From assembly GCA_014238325.1 (NCBI GenBank), contig JABABH010000002.1, positions 1 to 7,054 on the forward strand: 7,054 nt of DNA, written 5' to 3'. The notes under the pieces were generated by a model. The model was not told the DNA's origin, searched no databases, and worked only from the letters and a program-made list of their open reading frames with translations. A program made the position numbers and the translations under genes. Shown here one piece after another: positions 1 through 6,712 of this stretch. Source of the stretch: Coxiellaceae bacterium. GTDB taxonomy: Bacteria > Pseudomonadota > Gammaproteobacteria > Coxiellales > Coxiellaceae. Positions within the stretch are counted from its first letter, which is position 1, and every line of letters begins with the position of its first letter.

Positions 1-1
1 A

Positions 2-1486
2 AAAGAGTCAGGTCGTCTTGAAGGCTTTGGTGCAGAATTGTTGCGTATGCAAGATCGACGGCAGCATGATGTTTATATGGCACCGACCCACGAAGAGGCT
101 GTGACGCATATTGCAGCTCAAACTATACGTAGTTATAAACAGCTACCTATAAATTTATACCATATCCAAACTAAATTTCGAGATGAAATTCGTCCGCGTT
201 TTGGTGTTATGCGTGCACGAGAATTTTTGATGAAAGACGCTTATTCGTTTGACATGACGTCATCAGGCCTGGACCAGAGTTATGAGGTGATGTATGCAAC
301 TTATCAACGCATTTTTAATCGTTTACAGCTAAAATATCGAGCGGTGTTGGCAGATACTGGAACGATGGGTGGTAGTTACTCTCATGAGTTCCAAGTGCTA
401 GCTAATACTGGCGAAGACATTATTGTTTATAGTGATACCAGTGATTATGCGGCGAATTTAGAAAAAGCAGAATCGCTGCCCCCAGAGGGTGACCGTCCTG
501 AACCTTCTGCGAGTAGGGTCAAAGTACCTGTACCGTCAGAACTCGACCTATCAGCTTTAGCGAGGCACCTCAATATGGCCTTAGCTAAGCTCTTAAAAAC
601 CTTTATCTTAAAAGGTCAGGCTACCCCTTGGATCGCTCTCGTTCTCCGCGGGGATCACTCGCTTAATTTAATTAAAGTAAAAGAGCTACCTGAAGTATTG
701 TACCCCCTTGAATTTGCTAGCTCGGAAGATATGCAAAATTTGTTAGGTTGTGATCCCCATGCCATGGGGCCAGTAGATTTACCATTTCCTTATATTGTGG
801 ATCGTGAAGCTGCTCATGCAGCTGATTTTGTGTGTGGTGGTAACCAAAGAGGGTATTGCTGGAAAAATGTGAACTGGGAGAGGGATCTTGGGTTGGGGAA
901 AATAGCCGATATTCGTGATGTGCTGGAAGGAGATAGGAGCCCAGATGGGCAAGGGCATCTACGCTTTGCGCGAGGTATTGAGGTAGGTCATATTTTTAAA
1001 CTGAATGACCGTTTTAGTCATAAGGTCGATTTCTCCATTTTAGATGAGACAGGTCGTCCCACCTATCTGCAAATGGGTTGTTACGGTATAGGCATATCAC
1101 GTATCGTTGCGGCTGCAATCGAGCAGCATCATGATCAGCATGGCATCATCTGGCCATCTTCCATAGCACCTTTTTGCGTGGGCCTTATTCCTATTGATTT
1201 GCACCGATCGGTTGTTGTCCAGCGTGCCTGTGCTGCTATTTATGCCATGCTCACTGACGCAGGTATTGAGGTATTTTGGGATGACCGAAAAGAGCGTCTT
1301 GGTGTATTGCTGGCTGATATGGATTTAATCGGTATTCCACATCGCCTAGTTATTGGTGAGCGCAGCTTAAAGTGCGGTACTGTAGAGTATAAAGCGCGCC
1401 GAGATAAAACAGGTTGGGCATTAAATATGGATAATCTTCTGGCTGAGTTAGAGGAGATTTTATCGGCTGATTTGGAGCTAACATGA
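2..1486 (+). CDS. proS: Prolyl-tRNA synthetase (ProRS), bacterial type with editing insertion; 5' end outside window
   Basis: Class II aminoacyl-tRNA synthetase that charges tRNA-Pro with proline in the cytoplasm. The reading frame is open from base 2 and begins KESGRLEGFGAELLRM, matching the ESGR...ELLR block near residue 80 of E. coli ProRS, so about 80 N-terminal residues are missing; the TTG at 38 is internal, not a start. Of the 494 visible residues, THEE lies at 29-32, class II motif 2 (FRDEIRPRFG) at 59-68, and motif 3 (GCYGIGISR) at 359-367. Between motifs 2 and 3, roughly 147-310, is the YbaK-like INS domain that clears mischarged Ala-tRNA-Pro; the conserved KT pair (Lys199), in the region of the E. 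coli editing lysine, is kept. The C-terminal anticodon-binding domain includes DDRKERLGV and ADMDLIGIPH. The implied full length of about 574 aa equals the family norm. The last codons overlap folA. Confidence 0.97.
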   Translation, partial: KESGRLEGFGAELLRMQDRRQHDVYMAPTHEEAVTHIAAQTIRSYKQLPINLYHIQTKFRDEIRPRFGVMRAREFLMKDAYSFDMTSSGLDQSYEVMYATYQRIFNRLQLKYRAVLADTGTMGGSYSHEFQVLANTGEDIIVYSDTSDYAANLEKAESLPPEGDRPEPSASRVKVPVPSELDLSALARHLNMALAKLLKTFILKGQATPWIALVLRGDHSLNLIKVKELPEVLYPLEFASSEDMQNLLGCDPHAMGPVDLPFPYIVDREAAHAADFVCGGNQRGYCWKNVNWERDLGLGKIADIRDVLEGDRSPDGQGHLRFARGIEVGHIFKLNDRFSHKVDFSILDETGRPTYLQMGCYGIGISRIVAAAIEQHHDQHGIIWPSSIAPFCVGLIPIDLHRSVVVQRACAAIYAMLTDAGIEVFWDDRKERLGVLLADMDLIGIPHRLVIGERSLKCGTVEYKARRDKTGWALNMDNLLAELEEILSADLELT

Positions 1487-1995
1487 TTGCTTTAATAGCG
1501 GCCATCGATCAGCATCGGGTGATGGGACAGGGCAACAGTTTACCTTGGCATCTGCCGGCTGATTTAAAGCATTTTAAAAAAATAACCATGGGTAAGCCCG
1601 TCATAATGGGGCGTCGTACTTTTGAAAGTATTGGACGTCCTTTATCGGGGCGGATGAATATTATTCTATCTAAGCAGCCTCATTTTCATACCGATGATAG
1701 CGATGTTCGTATATGCCATACTTTGCATGAAGCGCTATGCAATCTGCAAGATATGACAGAAATTATGGTGATTGGTGGGGCAGAAGTTTTTAAGCAGGCC
1801 TTACCGATTGCCAGTAAAATGTATTTAACCATCCTTGAACATGCATTTCATGGTGATGTATTTTTCCCCGAATGGGACCAGAAGCAGTGGACAATAGTTT
1901 CTAAGGAAGCTCATGTTTCTGAGGATAAGCATGCCTATCCCTATTCTTTTTTAGAGCTCCATCGATGCGGCCAACCCGTCATGCTGGAAGCGTAA
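1483..1995 (+). CDS. folA: Dihydrofolate reductase
   Basis: Reduces dihydrofolate to tetrahydrofolate with NADPH, supplying one-carbon units for thymidylate, purine and methionine synthesis; it is the target of trimethoprim. The 170-aa product aligns with E. coli FolA almost without gaps: MIALIAAIDQHRVMG at the start, PW at 21-22, catalytic Asp27 in LPADL, Phe31, the NADPH-binding VIMGRRTFESIGRPL, and IMVIGGAEVF. The C-terminus is about ten residues longer than E. coli FolA (after the YSFLEL strand). The ATG lies inside the proS stop (ATGA, 4-bp overlap), and a GGAG Shine-Dalgarno at 1474-1477 sits 5 nt upstream, inside proS, so the two genes are probably co-transcribed and translationally coupled. 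This is a chromosomal-type enzyme; nothing suggests a cassette-borne resistance allele. Confidence 0.97.
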   Translation: MIALIAAIDQHRVMGQGNSLPWHLPADLKHFKKITMGKPVIMGRRTFESIGRPLSGRMNIILSKQPHFHTDDSDVRICHTLHEALCNLQDMTEIMVIGGAEVFKQALPIASKMYLTILEHAFHGDVFFPEWDQKQWTIVSKEAHVSEDKHAYPYSFLELHRCGQPVMLEA

Positions 1996-2166
1996 CTGGG
2001 GACGAGATAAGCGAGTTAGGGATTCGTGCGGACACGTCTTATTGGTTTGGTTTGCATTTTTTGCATGGCACGGTGCTCATAACTTGCCATGGATGATGAC
2101 ATTATGTTAGTTTCTTCGTGGTTATCAATCTATTCAGTATTTTTCACACAACGTTGATAAGGGCAT

Positions 2167-2640
2167 ATGAAATACTTAGTTTTGATGTTATTCGCGATCA
2201 GCGGTATTGTAGTGAGTCACAGTTTGTATGCGTCGCAGTCGGGTGAATCCTCCATGTTAAAGTGCCCTGCTTTGAATGAACTGCAGAAGCTAACGGATCA
2301 GCATCACAATATGCTATGGGCCGCCCCGGGAGGTTGGATCAGCTATTCACCGTCCTTTGCTTCGCACCCTAAAGCGCTGATTGCAGTGGAGTGGAAAGGC
2401 GTTGAGCTGATGGGTCAAATTCGTTGTGTGTATCGTCCAACTACGGCTGATTTTCCGATCATTCTGTATTATAACCATTTTGTGCCACAACCGATGGGTT
2501 ATGGGTGGCGTCAGAGTAAAAAATCTCCTCATGTTTGGGTCTGTTACCCAAATGCTCGGCATACTTGTATCTTTAAGGGACCTGCGATGGTGCGCCAACA
2601 GAGCGTTGATCAGGAGCTTGACCGGTTAGGTGCGCATTAA
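2167..2640 (+). CDS. Secreted/periplasmic protein resembling the Legionellales EirA family
   Basis: A 157-aa protein with an N-terminal signal peptide: MKYLV, then a hydrophobic run to about residue 20 and a likely cleavage near YAS (22-23). The mature part has a compact pattern rich in aromatics and glycine: LWAAPGGWISYSPSFA at 50-65, a VEWKG segment near 74-78, then IRCVY, and finally WVCYP and HTCIF. Four cysteines (33, 87, 126, 134) could form two disulfides in the periplasm. From memory this pattern matches the family annotated as T4SS-associated EirA, in which the Coxiella member is periplasmic and needed for intracellular growth; I cannot verify this by search, so no symbol is given. 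The start is the first ATG after an in-frame TAA (2158-2160). Its AAGGG (2159-2163) is only 3 nt from the ATG, which is tight. It heads a run with the acyltransferase and hemC. Confidence 0.7.
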   Translation: MKYLVLMLFAISGIVVSHSLYASQSGESSMLKCPALNELQKLTDQHHNMLWAAPGGWISYSPSFASHPKALIAVEWKGVELMGQIRCVYRPTTADFPIILYYNHFVPQPMGYGWRQSKKSPHVWVCYPNARHTCIFKGPAMVRQQSVDQELDRLGAH

Positions 2641-2655
2641 GATGATGCATGGTTG

Positions 2656-2670
2656 AAGGATAACTTGAGG
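2656..2670 (+). promoter_or_regulatory. Two candidate ribosome binding sites that decide the acyltransferase start
   Basis: AAGGA (2656-2660) lies 10 nt before ATG 2671, and GAGG (2667-2670) lies 6 nt before ATG 2677. A further in-frame TTG at 2653 has no good site. Either ATG is acceptable; the difference is two residues before a membrane segment and does not affect function. Confidence 0.5.
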
Positions 2671-3573
2671 ATGAGAATGCAGAGTTTGTGTTTATTATGT
2701 AAAAATATATTGGCTATGCTGGTCTTGATGATCTATGCCATGATCACGATCGGTATTTCTGTCATGATCTTGTTAATCGCTGCATTGATGTGGTTATGGC
2801 CCAGTCGACGATGGCGGCGCGGTGTGATACGTCAGAATGTCAAAATGGTGACGTTATGGACGGGAGCATCTAATTTAATCATGCGGGCGTATAGGATGCA
2901 TACTTGGAACATAGAAGGTGATCTTGCTGCATTAGATGCTGATAAATGGTATGTCATCCTCGCGAATCATTCTACTTGGCTGGATATTTTGGTGCTCGGT
3001 TATATTTTTAACCGTAAAATACCGGTTATTAAATTCTTTATGAAACGAGACTTGCTGTGGGGATTGCCGATTATTGGGCTGGCATGTTGGGTCTTAGGTT
3101 ATCCATTTGTTCGCCGCTATTCTCGGGCTCAGGTGCGTAAAAATCCGGCATTAAAAGGTCAAGATATTGCAACGGCTAAGCGAGCCTGTAGTAAGTTTAA
3201 AGTCTTGCCGACGAGCATTGTAAATTTTGTGGAAGGCACGCGATCGACGACTAAAAAGCGCATATCCTCTCCCTATGCCTATTTATTGCCTCCTAAAGCA
3301 GGTGGCATTGCCTTAGTATCTCGAGAACTTAAAGACGAATTAAGTGGTTTATTAAACGTGACCATTCATTATTCTAGGCCGATGACTTTTTGGAAGTATT
3401 TTCGAGGAGACCCGAGTACCATTACCGTTCATTACGAGCAATTGGATATCACGCCTGATTTGATCGGTGATTATTATGGGGATAGATCCTTTCGTCAATA
3501 TTATCAAAAATGGTTGCAGAAATTGTGGAAACAAAAAGATGCGCGCCTTGAGTCATTGCATCGTTCCCAATGA
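2671..3573 (+). CDS. Membrane-bound 1-acyl-glycerol-3-phosphate acyltransferase family protein, YihG-like
   Basis: PlsC-superfamily (LPLAT) acyltransferase, 300 aa from this start. A hydrophobic N-terminal region (about residues 5-44) should anchor it in the inner membrane. Block I, NHSTWLD, supplies the HX4D catalytic pair (His100, Asp105). Block II is around FMKRDLLWGLPIIG. Block III is NFVEGTR (185-191) with Val in place of the usual Pro. It is followed by SSPYAYLLPPKAGGIAL, a segment typical of E. coli YihG rather than of PlsC, and the length also fits YihG (about 310 aa). The family acylates lysophosphatidic acid to phosphatidic acid in phospholipid synthesis, and YihG is regarded as an accessory enzyme affecting acyl-chain composition. 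The gene starts 30 nt after the EirA-like gene and ends inside the hemC start (ATGA overlap), suggesting one transcript. The precise acceptor is not known from sequence. Confidence 0.88.
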   Translation: MRMQSLCLLCKNILAMLVLMIYAMITIGISVMILLIAALMWLWPSRRWRRGVIRQNVKMVTLWTGASNLIMRAYRMHTWNIEGDLAALDADKWYVILANHSTWLDILVLGYIFNRKIPVIKFFMKRDLLWGLPIIGLACWVLGYPFVRRYSRAQVRKNPALKGQDIATAKRACSKFKVLPTSIVNFVEGTRSTTKKRISSPYAYLLPPKAGGIALVSRELKDELSGLLNVTIHYSRPMTFWKYFRGDPSTITVHYEQLDITPDLIGDYYGDRSFRQYYQKWLQKLWKQKDARLESLHRSQ

Positions 3574-4475
3574 AGTTTGCTCGTATGCTTAGGATTATCA
3601 GTCGCCGTAGTCGCTTAGCACAGTGGCAAGCTCATTATGTTAAGGAGCAGCTGCAGGCGTATTACCCTGATGCTCAATTTCAGATGGTTACTCGTATCAC
3701 CCGAGGAGATGTGACTCGATCTGCTTTGCAGGATTTGGGTGGAAAAGGTCTATTTGTCAAAGAGTTGCAGCAAGCTGTATTAGATCATGATGCTGATATT
3801 GCTGTACATTCTTTAAAAGACATGTCAGTGCATCCGATGCCTGGTTTATCGATGGTGGCTTGTATGAAGCGAGAAGATCCGCGAGATGTCTTGCTCTCTA
3901 GAACACGCGATCTATGTGCTAATATGCACGAAGGTGCGGTGATAGGAACGGCAAGCCCTCGACGTTCTTGTCAACTGAAGGCCTTGAGGGAGGATTTTAA
4001 GATTAAGCTTTTGCGTGGGAATGTAGAGTCTCGCTTGAAGCAATTAGATGCAGGAGATTACGATGGTATTGTGCTGGCTGCAGCAGGAGTCAAGCGTTTG
4101 GGCTTGATGCATAGGGTCGATGATTATTTTAATCCACTGCAATTTATACCGGCTATGGGTCAGGGAGTCATTGCTGTTGAGTGCCGCGTTGAGGATGAAG
4201 GGTTGCAACAAAAATTGCTGGTGTTGGATGACCTGAGCACCCGAGTTTGCGTGACGGCTGAGCGGGCTATGAATCGAGCATTAGGTGGGGATTGCTTTAC
4301 GCCGATCGGTGCTTATGCAGAGCTGCAAGCTGACGTTTTATACTTGGTAGGCATGCTGGGTAGTCTCGAGCATGCTGGTATCGTTCGCGGTCAGGTTGAG
4401 GGAGCAGCTAGTCAGGCAGAAGTTTTAGGCTTGGAGTTAGGTCACCAGTTAGGGCGAGAGATGCTGAGCTCTTAA
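3570..4475 (+). CDS. hemC: Hydroxymethylbilane synthase (porphobilinogen deaminase)
   Basis: Polymerises four porphobilinogens to hydroxymethylbilane on a covalent dipyrromethane cofactor, in the cytosolic heme/siroheme pathway. The 301-aa product aligns along its length with E. coli HemC: RIISRRSRLAQWQAHYVK at 8-25, GGKGLFVKEL with Lys59, HSLKD with catalytic Asp84, the arginine-rich TASPRRSCQL and LRGNVESRL substrate-binding segments, and GGDCFTPIG carrying the cofactor cysteine at residue 242, the same number as in E. coli. The start at 3570 forms a 4-bp overlap with the acyltransferase stop and has no clear Shine-Dalgarno, which points to translational coupling; ATG 3585 is an alternative five codons in. 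The usual neighbour hemD does not follow, so it is presumably elsewhere in the genome. Confidence 0.97.
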   Translation: MKFARMLRIISRRSRLAQWQAHYVKEQLQAYYPDAQFQMVTRITRGDVTRSALQDLGGKGLFVKELQQAVLDHDADIAVHSLKDMSVHPMPGLSMVACMKREDPRDVLLSRTRDLCANMHEGAVIGTASPRRSCQLKALREDFKIKLLRGNVESRLKQLDAGDYDGIVLAAAGVKRLGLMHRVDDYFNPLQFIPAMGQGVIAVECRVEDEGLQQKLLVLDDLSTRVCVTAERAMNRALGGDCFTPIGAYAELQADVLYLVGMLGSLEHAGIVRGQVEGAASQAEVLGLELGHQLGREMLSS

Positions 4476-4488
4476 AATTGGATATTTT

Positions 4489-4517
4489 TTGACCAAGCGG
4501 AACAGCAATGTTATACT
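4489..4517 (+). promoter_or_regulatory. Strong sigma70-type promoter for the lipoyl-like/ankyrin operon
   Basis: TTGACC (4489-4494), a 17-nt spacer, then TATACT (4512-4517): five of six matches at each element with ideal spacing. TG at 4509-4510 also gives an extended -10 (TGTTATACT). It starts 13 nt after the hemC stop, and transcription should begin near 4524, leaving a leader of about 80 nt. It suggests that the two downstream genes form their own unit rather than only reading through from hemC. Confidence 0.8.
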
Positions 4518-4603
4518 ATTGGGACTTGTGATGCTCGTCGATTCTGATGGGCTTTGCTGATAAAATTTGAGTATGTCACTTCGTTAGGATGGGGTACTAC
4601 ATC

Positions 4604-5239
4604 ATGCAGCGATACGTTTATATAAGACTGCCTGAGATGGGTGAGGTGCAGGTATCTGATATTCGTGTGGAAAATGTATGGAGGCAGTTAGGGGATCGTG
4701 TTTATAAGCAAGAGCCGATGTTGCGATTACGCATCGATCGCGTGAAGGAATGCATTGTAGAAGCGCCTTCAACGGGTTGGATTAGTGCTATTTGCTCAGT
4801 AGGAACACGCTTTGGTGCTTCTGAGAAGAAAGCGGTATTATGCATTCTTGATACCTTGGAAGCTGCGGAATACCGAGTTGATGCTTCCGAATTAAGCCCT
4901 ATGACAGAGCTAGGGCAAGACAGTCGTCGCGCGTTAGAGCGTGCTGGGGAGGCGGCCTATGGAACCTTTAGTAGAAACTTAATAGAGCCATCCGTAAAAT
5001 CTTCAGCTGGCTACGGTCAAAGTAACGGGCTATCCTTAATGCGCCATCCGCTATTATCCCAAGGGAAAACAGGAGCGGATCCAAAATCCAATATTCATGC
5101 AGCAGATAATCCAGAGGCACAAGAGAATTTTAACGATATGCAGCACGATTTAGAATTACGAAAACAATTGTCGCCGAACTTGCAACAACAATTAGGGCAG
5201 TCTCCGTCGTATAGTCAGGCGCCTACTTTAATGCGTTAA
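4604..5239 (+). CDS. Stand-alone lipoyl/biotinyl-like domain protein with disordered C-terminal tail, function unknown
   Basis: The 211-aa product has a lipoyl/biotinyl-type beta-barrel pattern at residues 5-82: IRLPEMGE, then WRQLGDRV, LRLRIDRVKE, VEAPSTGWI and a closing VLCIL strand. It aligns with E2 lipoyl domains such as SucB without a gap up to the attachment turn, but there the DK motif is DR (Asp45-Arg46), with Lys48 two residues later and one extra residue in the turn. Covalent lipoylation or biotinylation is therefore uncertain. No E1-binding or acyltransferase domain follows, so it is not a dehydrogenase E2. Residues 85-211 are rich in Ser, Gln, Asn and Pro, with no obvious fold or membrane segment. 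The start at 4604 is chosen over ATG 4589 because GGGG at 4591-4594 is 9 nt upstream, whereas the earlier ATG abuts its only purine run. The gene is followed after 2 nt by the ankyrin gene. No function is assigned; a secreted or effector-accessory role is speculation. Confidence 0.75.
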   Translation: MQRYVYIRLPEMGEVQVSDIRVENVWRQLGDRVYKQEPMLRLRIDRVKECIVEAPSTGWISAICSVGTRFGASEKKAVLCILDTLEAAEYRVDASELSPMTELGQDSRRALERAGEAAYGTFSRNLIEPSVKSSAGYGQSNGLSLMRHPLLSQGKTGADPKSNIHAADNPEAQENFNDMQHDLELRKQLSPNLQQQLGQSPSYSQAPTLMR

Positions 5240-5241
5240 CC

Positions 5242-6636
5242 ATGAGGATGATGCTATCAGATGCGATTATGAGGGGCAGTATTGAAGATGTCTCGCGTGA
5301 GATTGATCGCTTAGATACGGTCAATTATATCGATCCATACGGCTATACGCCGTTAATTGAAGCCGCTATTGTTAATGATCTTGAAAAAGCTAGACTATTA
5401 TTAACAGCAGGTGCTGATGTGAATCAACCTGATATAACGGGACGTGTACCCTTACATTGGGTCACGAATCGTTATAATCTGCCTTTTGCGGAGACCTTGC
5501 TGCAACACGGGGCTAATCCCAATGCTTATAATACTAAGAGTGGCGAATCGGTATTGGTCACACCGTTACTAAGAGAACAATCTGATTTAAAAGCTCTGTT
5601 ATTGCAGTACAAAGCGAATTTGCCTTTTGCTTATGATTATATTCATGCCAAACTGATGGGGCATCGTTTTGAGTTGGTGGGAAGCGTTGATATCGTTGAT
5701 ACTCAAGGCGTGTTTGTTGAAGTCGATTATGAGGGATTCTATTCCGAATTTTGTTTGAAGCTGGTTGCTGAGTCCTTGCGTGATTTTCGCCATCATTTTT
5801 TAGCACGGCCCCTAAAACCATGGGTTAAATATATTCATGACACCGAAATATTATTAGAAAATGCGAGTCAGTTGCTATGGTATGATCATTACTGGATGGA
5901 TCCTCGTGAGTATGAATTACCTATTTATCGCTTATTAAAGCGAAATCCACTGGTGATCTCCTTAAATCAGGAAGGTCATGCAGCAACCGTGATTCAGCAT
6001 CATGATGTATTCGCGATTTGCGATCGAGCGCAAGATTTTTGGTATAAAGATAAGGTGCCTATTTTTAAAATTGGCCGCCCGCAAGCCTTAACTCGGCAAT
6101 TATGGCTTGACATTTTATATCGTCATCAATCTTTTAACAGCATCTATCATACGCTGCATGAACAACTAGCATTAGAGAAAATCGGGGAAGTCCCCTTATT
6201 TAGCAGTCAGCGTGTGGGTACGTGTGCATGGGCAAGTATTGAATGCATTTTACCGGTTTTGTTTTTTATATTAAAAAAGACAGAGAAACAGGAAGTCGAT
6301 GACGTTTTGATTTTAGAAGATAGCCTGGAATTATTTCAACGCTGGCAAACCTGGGATCAACAGCGTGCTTTGAATATAGTGATAAAAGGCTTCCATGATG
6401 CGAGTCCCGCTCGCCGTGCTTCGATGGGCGCGTTGCTAGCAGCGGTATTATTTCAGCGATTTTCAGTCAATCATGCGGAACATTTAGAGCAAGCGCGATG
6501 GATTGTTCAATTATTAAAAACGCATGGATATGATTATATTCTCGATAGCTATAAAGAGCAGTATGTGTATCGCCAACCTACCCAGGCAGGAAAGCACTTT
6601 ATGGCGATGCTCAGGCAAACAGAGGCCCTACTTTAA
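5242..6636 (+). CDS. ankH: Ankyrin-repeat protein with cysteine-protease-like domain, probable Dot/Icm effector of the AnkH/LegA3 type
   Basis: A 464-aa protein with no signal peptide. Residues about 5-130 hold four ankyrin repeats: a degenerate first one, then YGYTPLIEAAIVNDLEKARL (34-53), GRVPLHWVTNR (67-77) with LLQHGANPN (86-94), and a last one around 100-130. The rest looks like a papain-fold protease in altered order: EGHAATV with His246, AICDRA with Asp261 where Asn is usual, and later SQRVGTCAWAS with Gln323 and Cys328. Legionella AnkH/LegA3, a core Dot/Icm effector reported to have ankyrin repeats plus a cysteine-protease-like domain, has this layout and is the best match I can recall; the symbol is offered on that basis, not on a search. 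Effectors of this type act in the host cell. The start lies 2 nt after the upstream stop with no proper Shine-Dalgarno, implying reinitiation; ATG 5248 and 5251 are alternatives. Confidence 0.75.
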   Translation: MRMMLSDAIMRGSIEDVSREIDRLDTVNYIDPYGYTPLIEAAIVNDLEKARLLLTAGADVNQPDITGRVPLHWVTNRYNLPFAETLLQHGANPNAYNTKSGESVLVTPLLREQSDLKALLLQYKANLPFAYDYIHAKLMGHRFELVGSVDIVDTQGVFVEVDYEGFYSEFCLKLVAESLRDFRHHFLARPLKPWVKYIHDTEILLENASQLLWYDHYWMDPREYELPIYRLLKRNPLVISLNQEGHAATVIQHHDVFAICDRAQDFWYKDKVPIFKIGRPQALTRQLWLDILYRHQSFNSIYHTLHEQLALEKIGEVPLFSSQRVGTCAWASIECILPVLFFILKKTEKQEVDDVLILEDSLELFQRWQTWDQQRALNIVIKGFHDASPARRASMGALLAAVLFQRFSVNHAEHLEQARWIVQLLKTHGYDYILDSYKEQYVYRQPTQAGKHFMAMLRQTEALL

Positions 6637-6675
6637 TCTCTCTGATGCCAATCGCACCGACTATTGCAGATTAAA
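6632..6675. repeat. 8-bp inverted repeat spanning the ankyrin gene stop
   Basis: TTTAATCT (6632-6639) and AGATTAAA (6668-6675) are exact reverse complements separated by 28 nt. The left arm includes the stop codon, and the right arm overlaps the first half of the PmrA-like box. The stem is AT-rich and has no following T-tract, so it is not called a terminator. Confidence 0.4.
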
Positions 6676-6686
6676 AACTGATTAAA
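6670..6686 (+). promoter_or_regulatory. Candidate PmrA-type response-regulator box (ATTAAA-N5-ATTAAA)
   Basis: Two identical half-sites, ATTAAA at 6670-6675 and 6681-6686, are spaced exactly one helical turn (11 bp) apart, giving TTAA-N7-TTAA. The known PmrA box is a tandem YTTAAK with 5-nt spacing, and PmrA controls Dot/Icm-linked genes in Legionella and Coxiella. The first base (A, not C/T) and the last (A, not T/G) deviate in both halves. The box covers the -35 position of the promoter that follows, as expected for an activator that substitutes for a weak -35. AT-rich chance repetition remains possible. Confidence 0.45.
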
Positions 6687-6706
6687 TAAGTATCATGTGT
6701 TATAAT
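6678..6706 (+). promoter_or_regulatory. Extended -10 promoter upstream of the lipoprotein gene
   Basis: A perfect TATAAT at 6701-6706 is preceded by TG at 6698-6699 (TGTTATAAT, extended -10). The hexamer at the -35 position with 17-nt spacing, CTGATT (6678-6683), is poor, matching only the central TGA. This pairing of a strong -10 with a weak -35 fits activator dependence. Transcription should start near 6713. Confidence 0.7.
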
Positions 6707-6712
6707 CTGGCG

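Noticed and set aside
38..40. TTG as the start of proS
   Set aside because: The frame stays open to base 2, and the residues before the TTG match the conserved ESGR block of ProRS, so the true start is upstream of the window.
2007..2042. Possible terminator after folA: CGTG-CGGA-CACG hairpin (2025-2036) inside an outer ATAAG/CTTAT pair (2007-2011 with 2038-2042), followed by TTGGTTTGGTTT
   Set aside because: The stem is only 4 bp, the outer pair is separated by unpaired bases, and the T-run is broken by G pairs.
2051..2166. Sigma70 promoter for the EirA-like gene (TTGCAT, TTGCCA, TATGTT and TATTTT hexamers)
   Set aside because: No -35/-10 pair has acceptable spacing together with a reasonable match, so none is called.
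4471..4479. CTTAAAATT upstream of the 4489 promoter as a second PmrA site
   Set aside because: Only one half-site is present, there is no TTAA one turn downstream, and it overlaps the hemC stop ahead of an already consensus -35.
5558..5821. Minus-strand open frames inside the ankyrin gene
   Set aside because: They lie wholly within a well-supported coding region and show no family resemblance.
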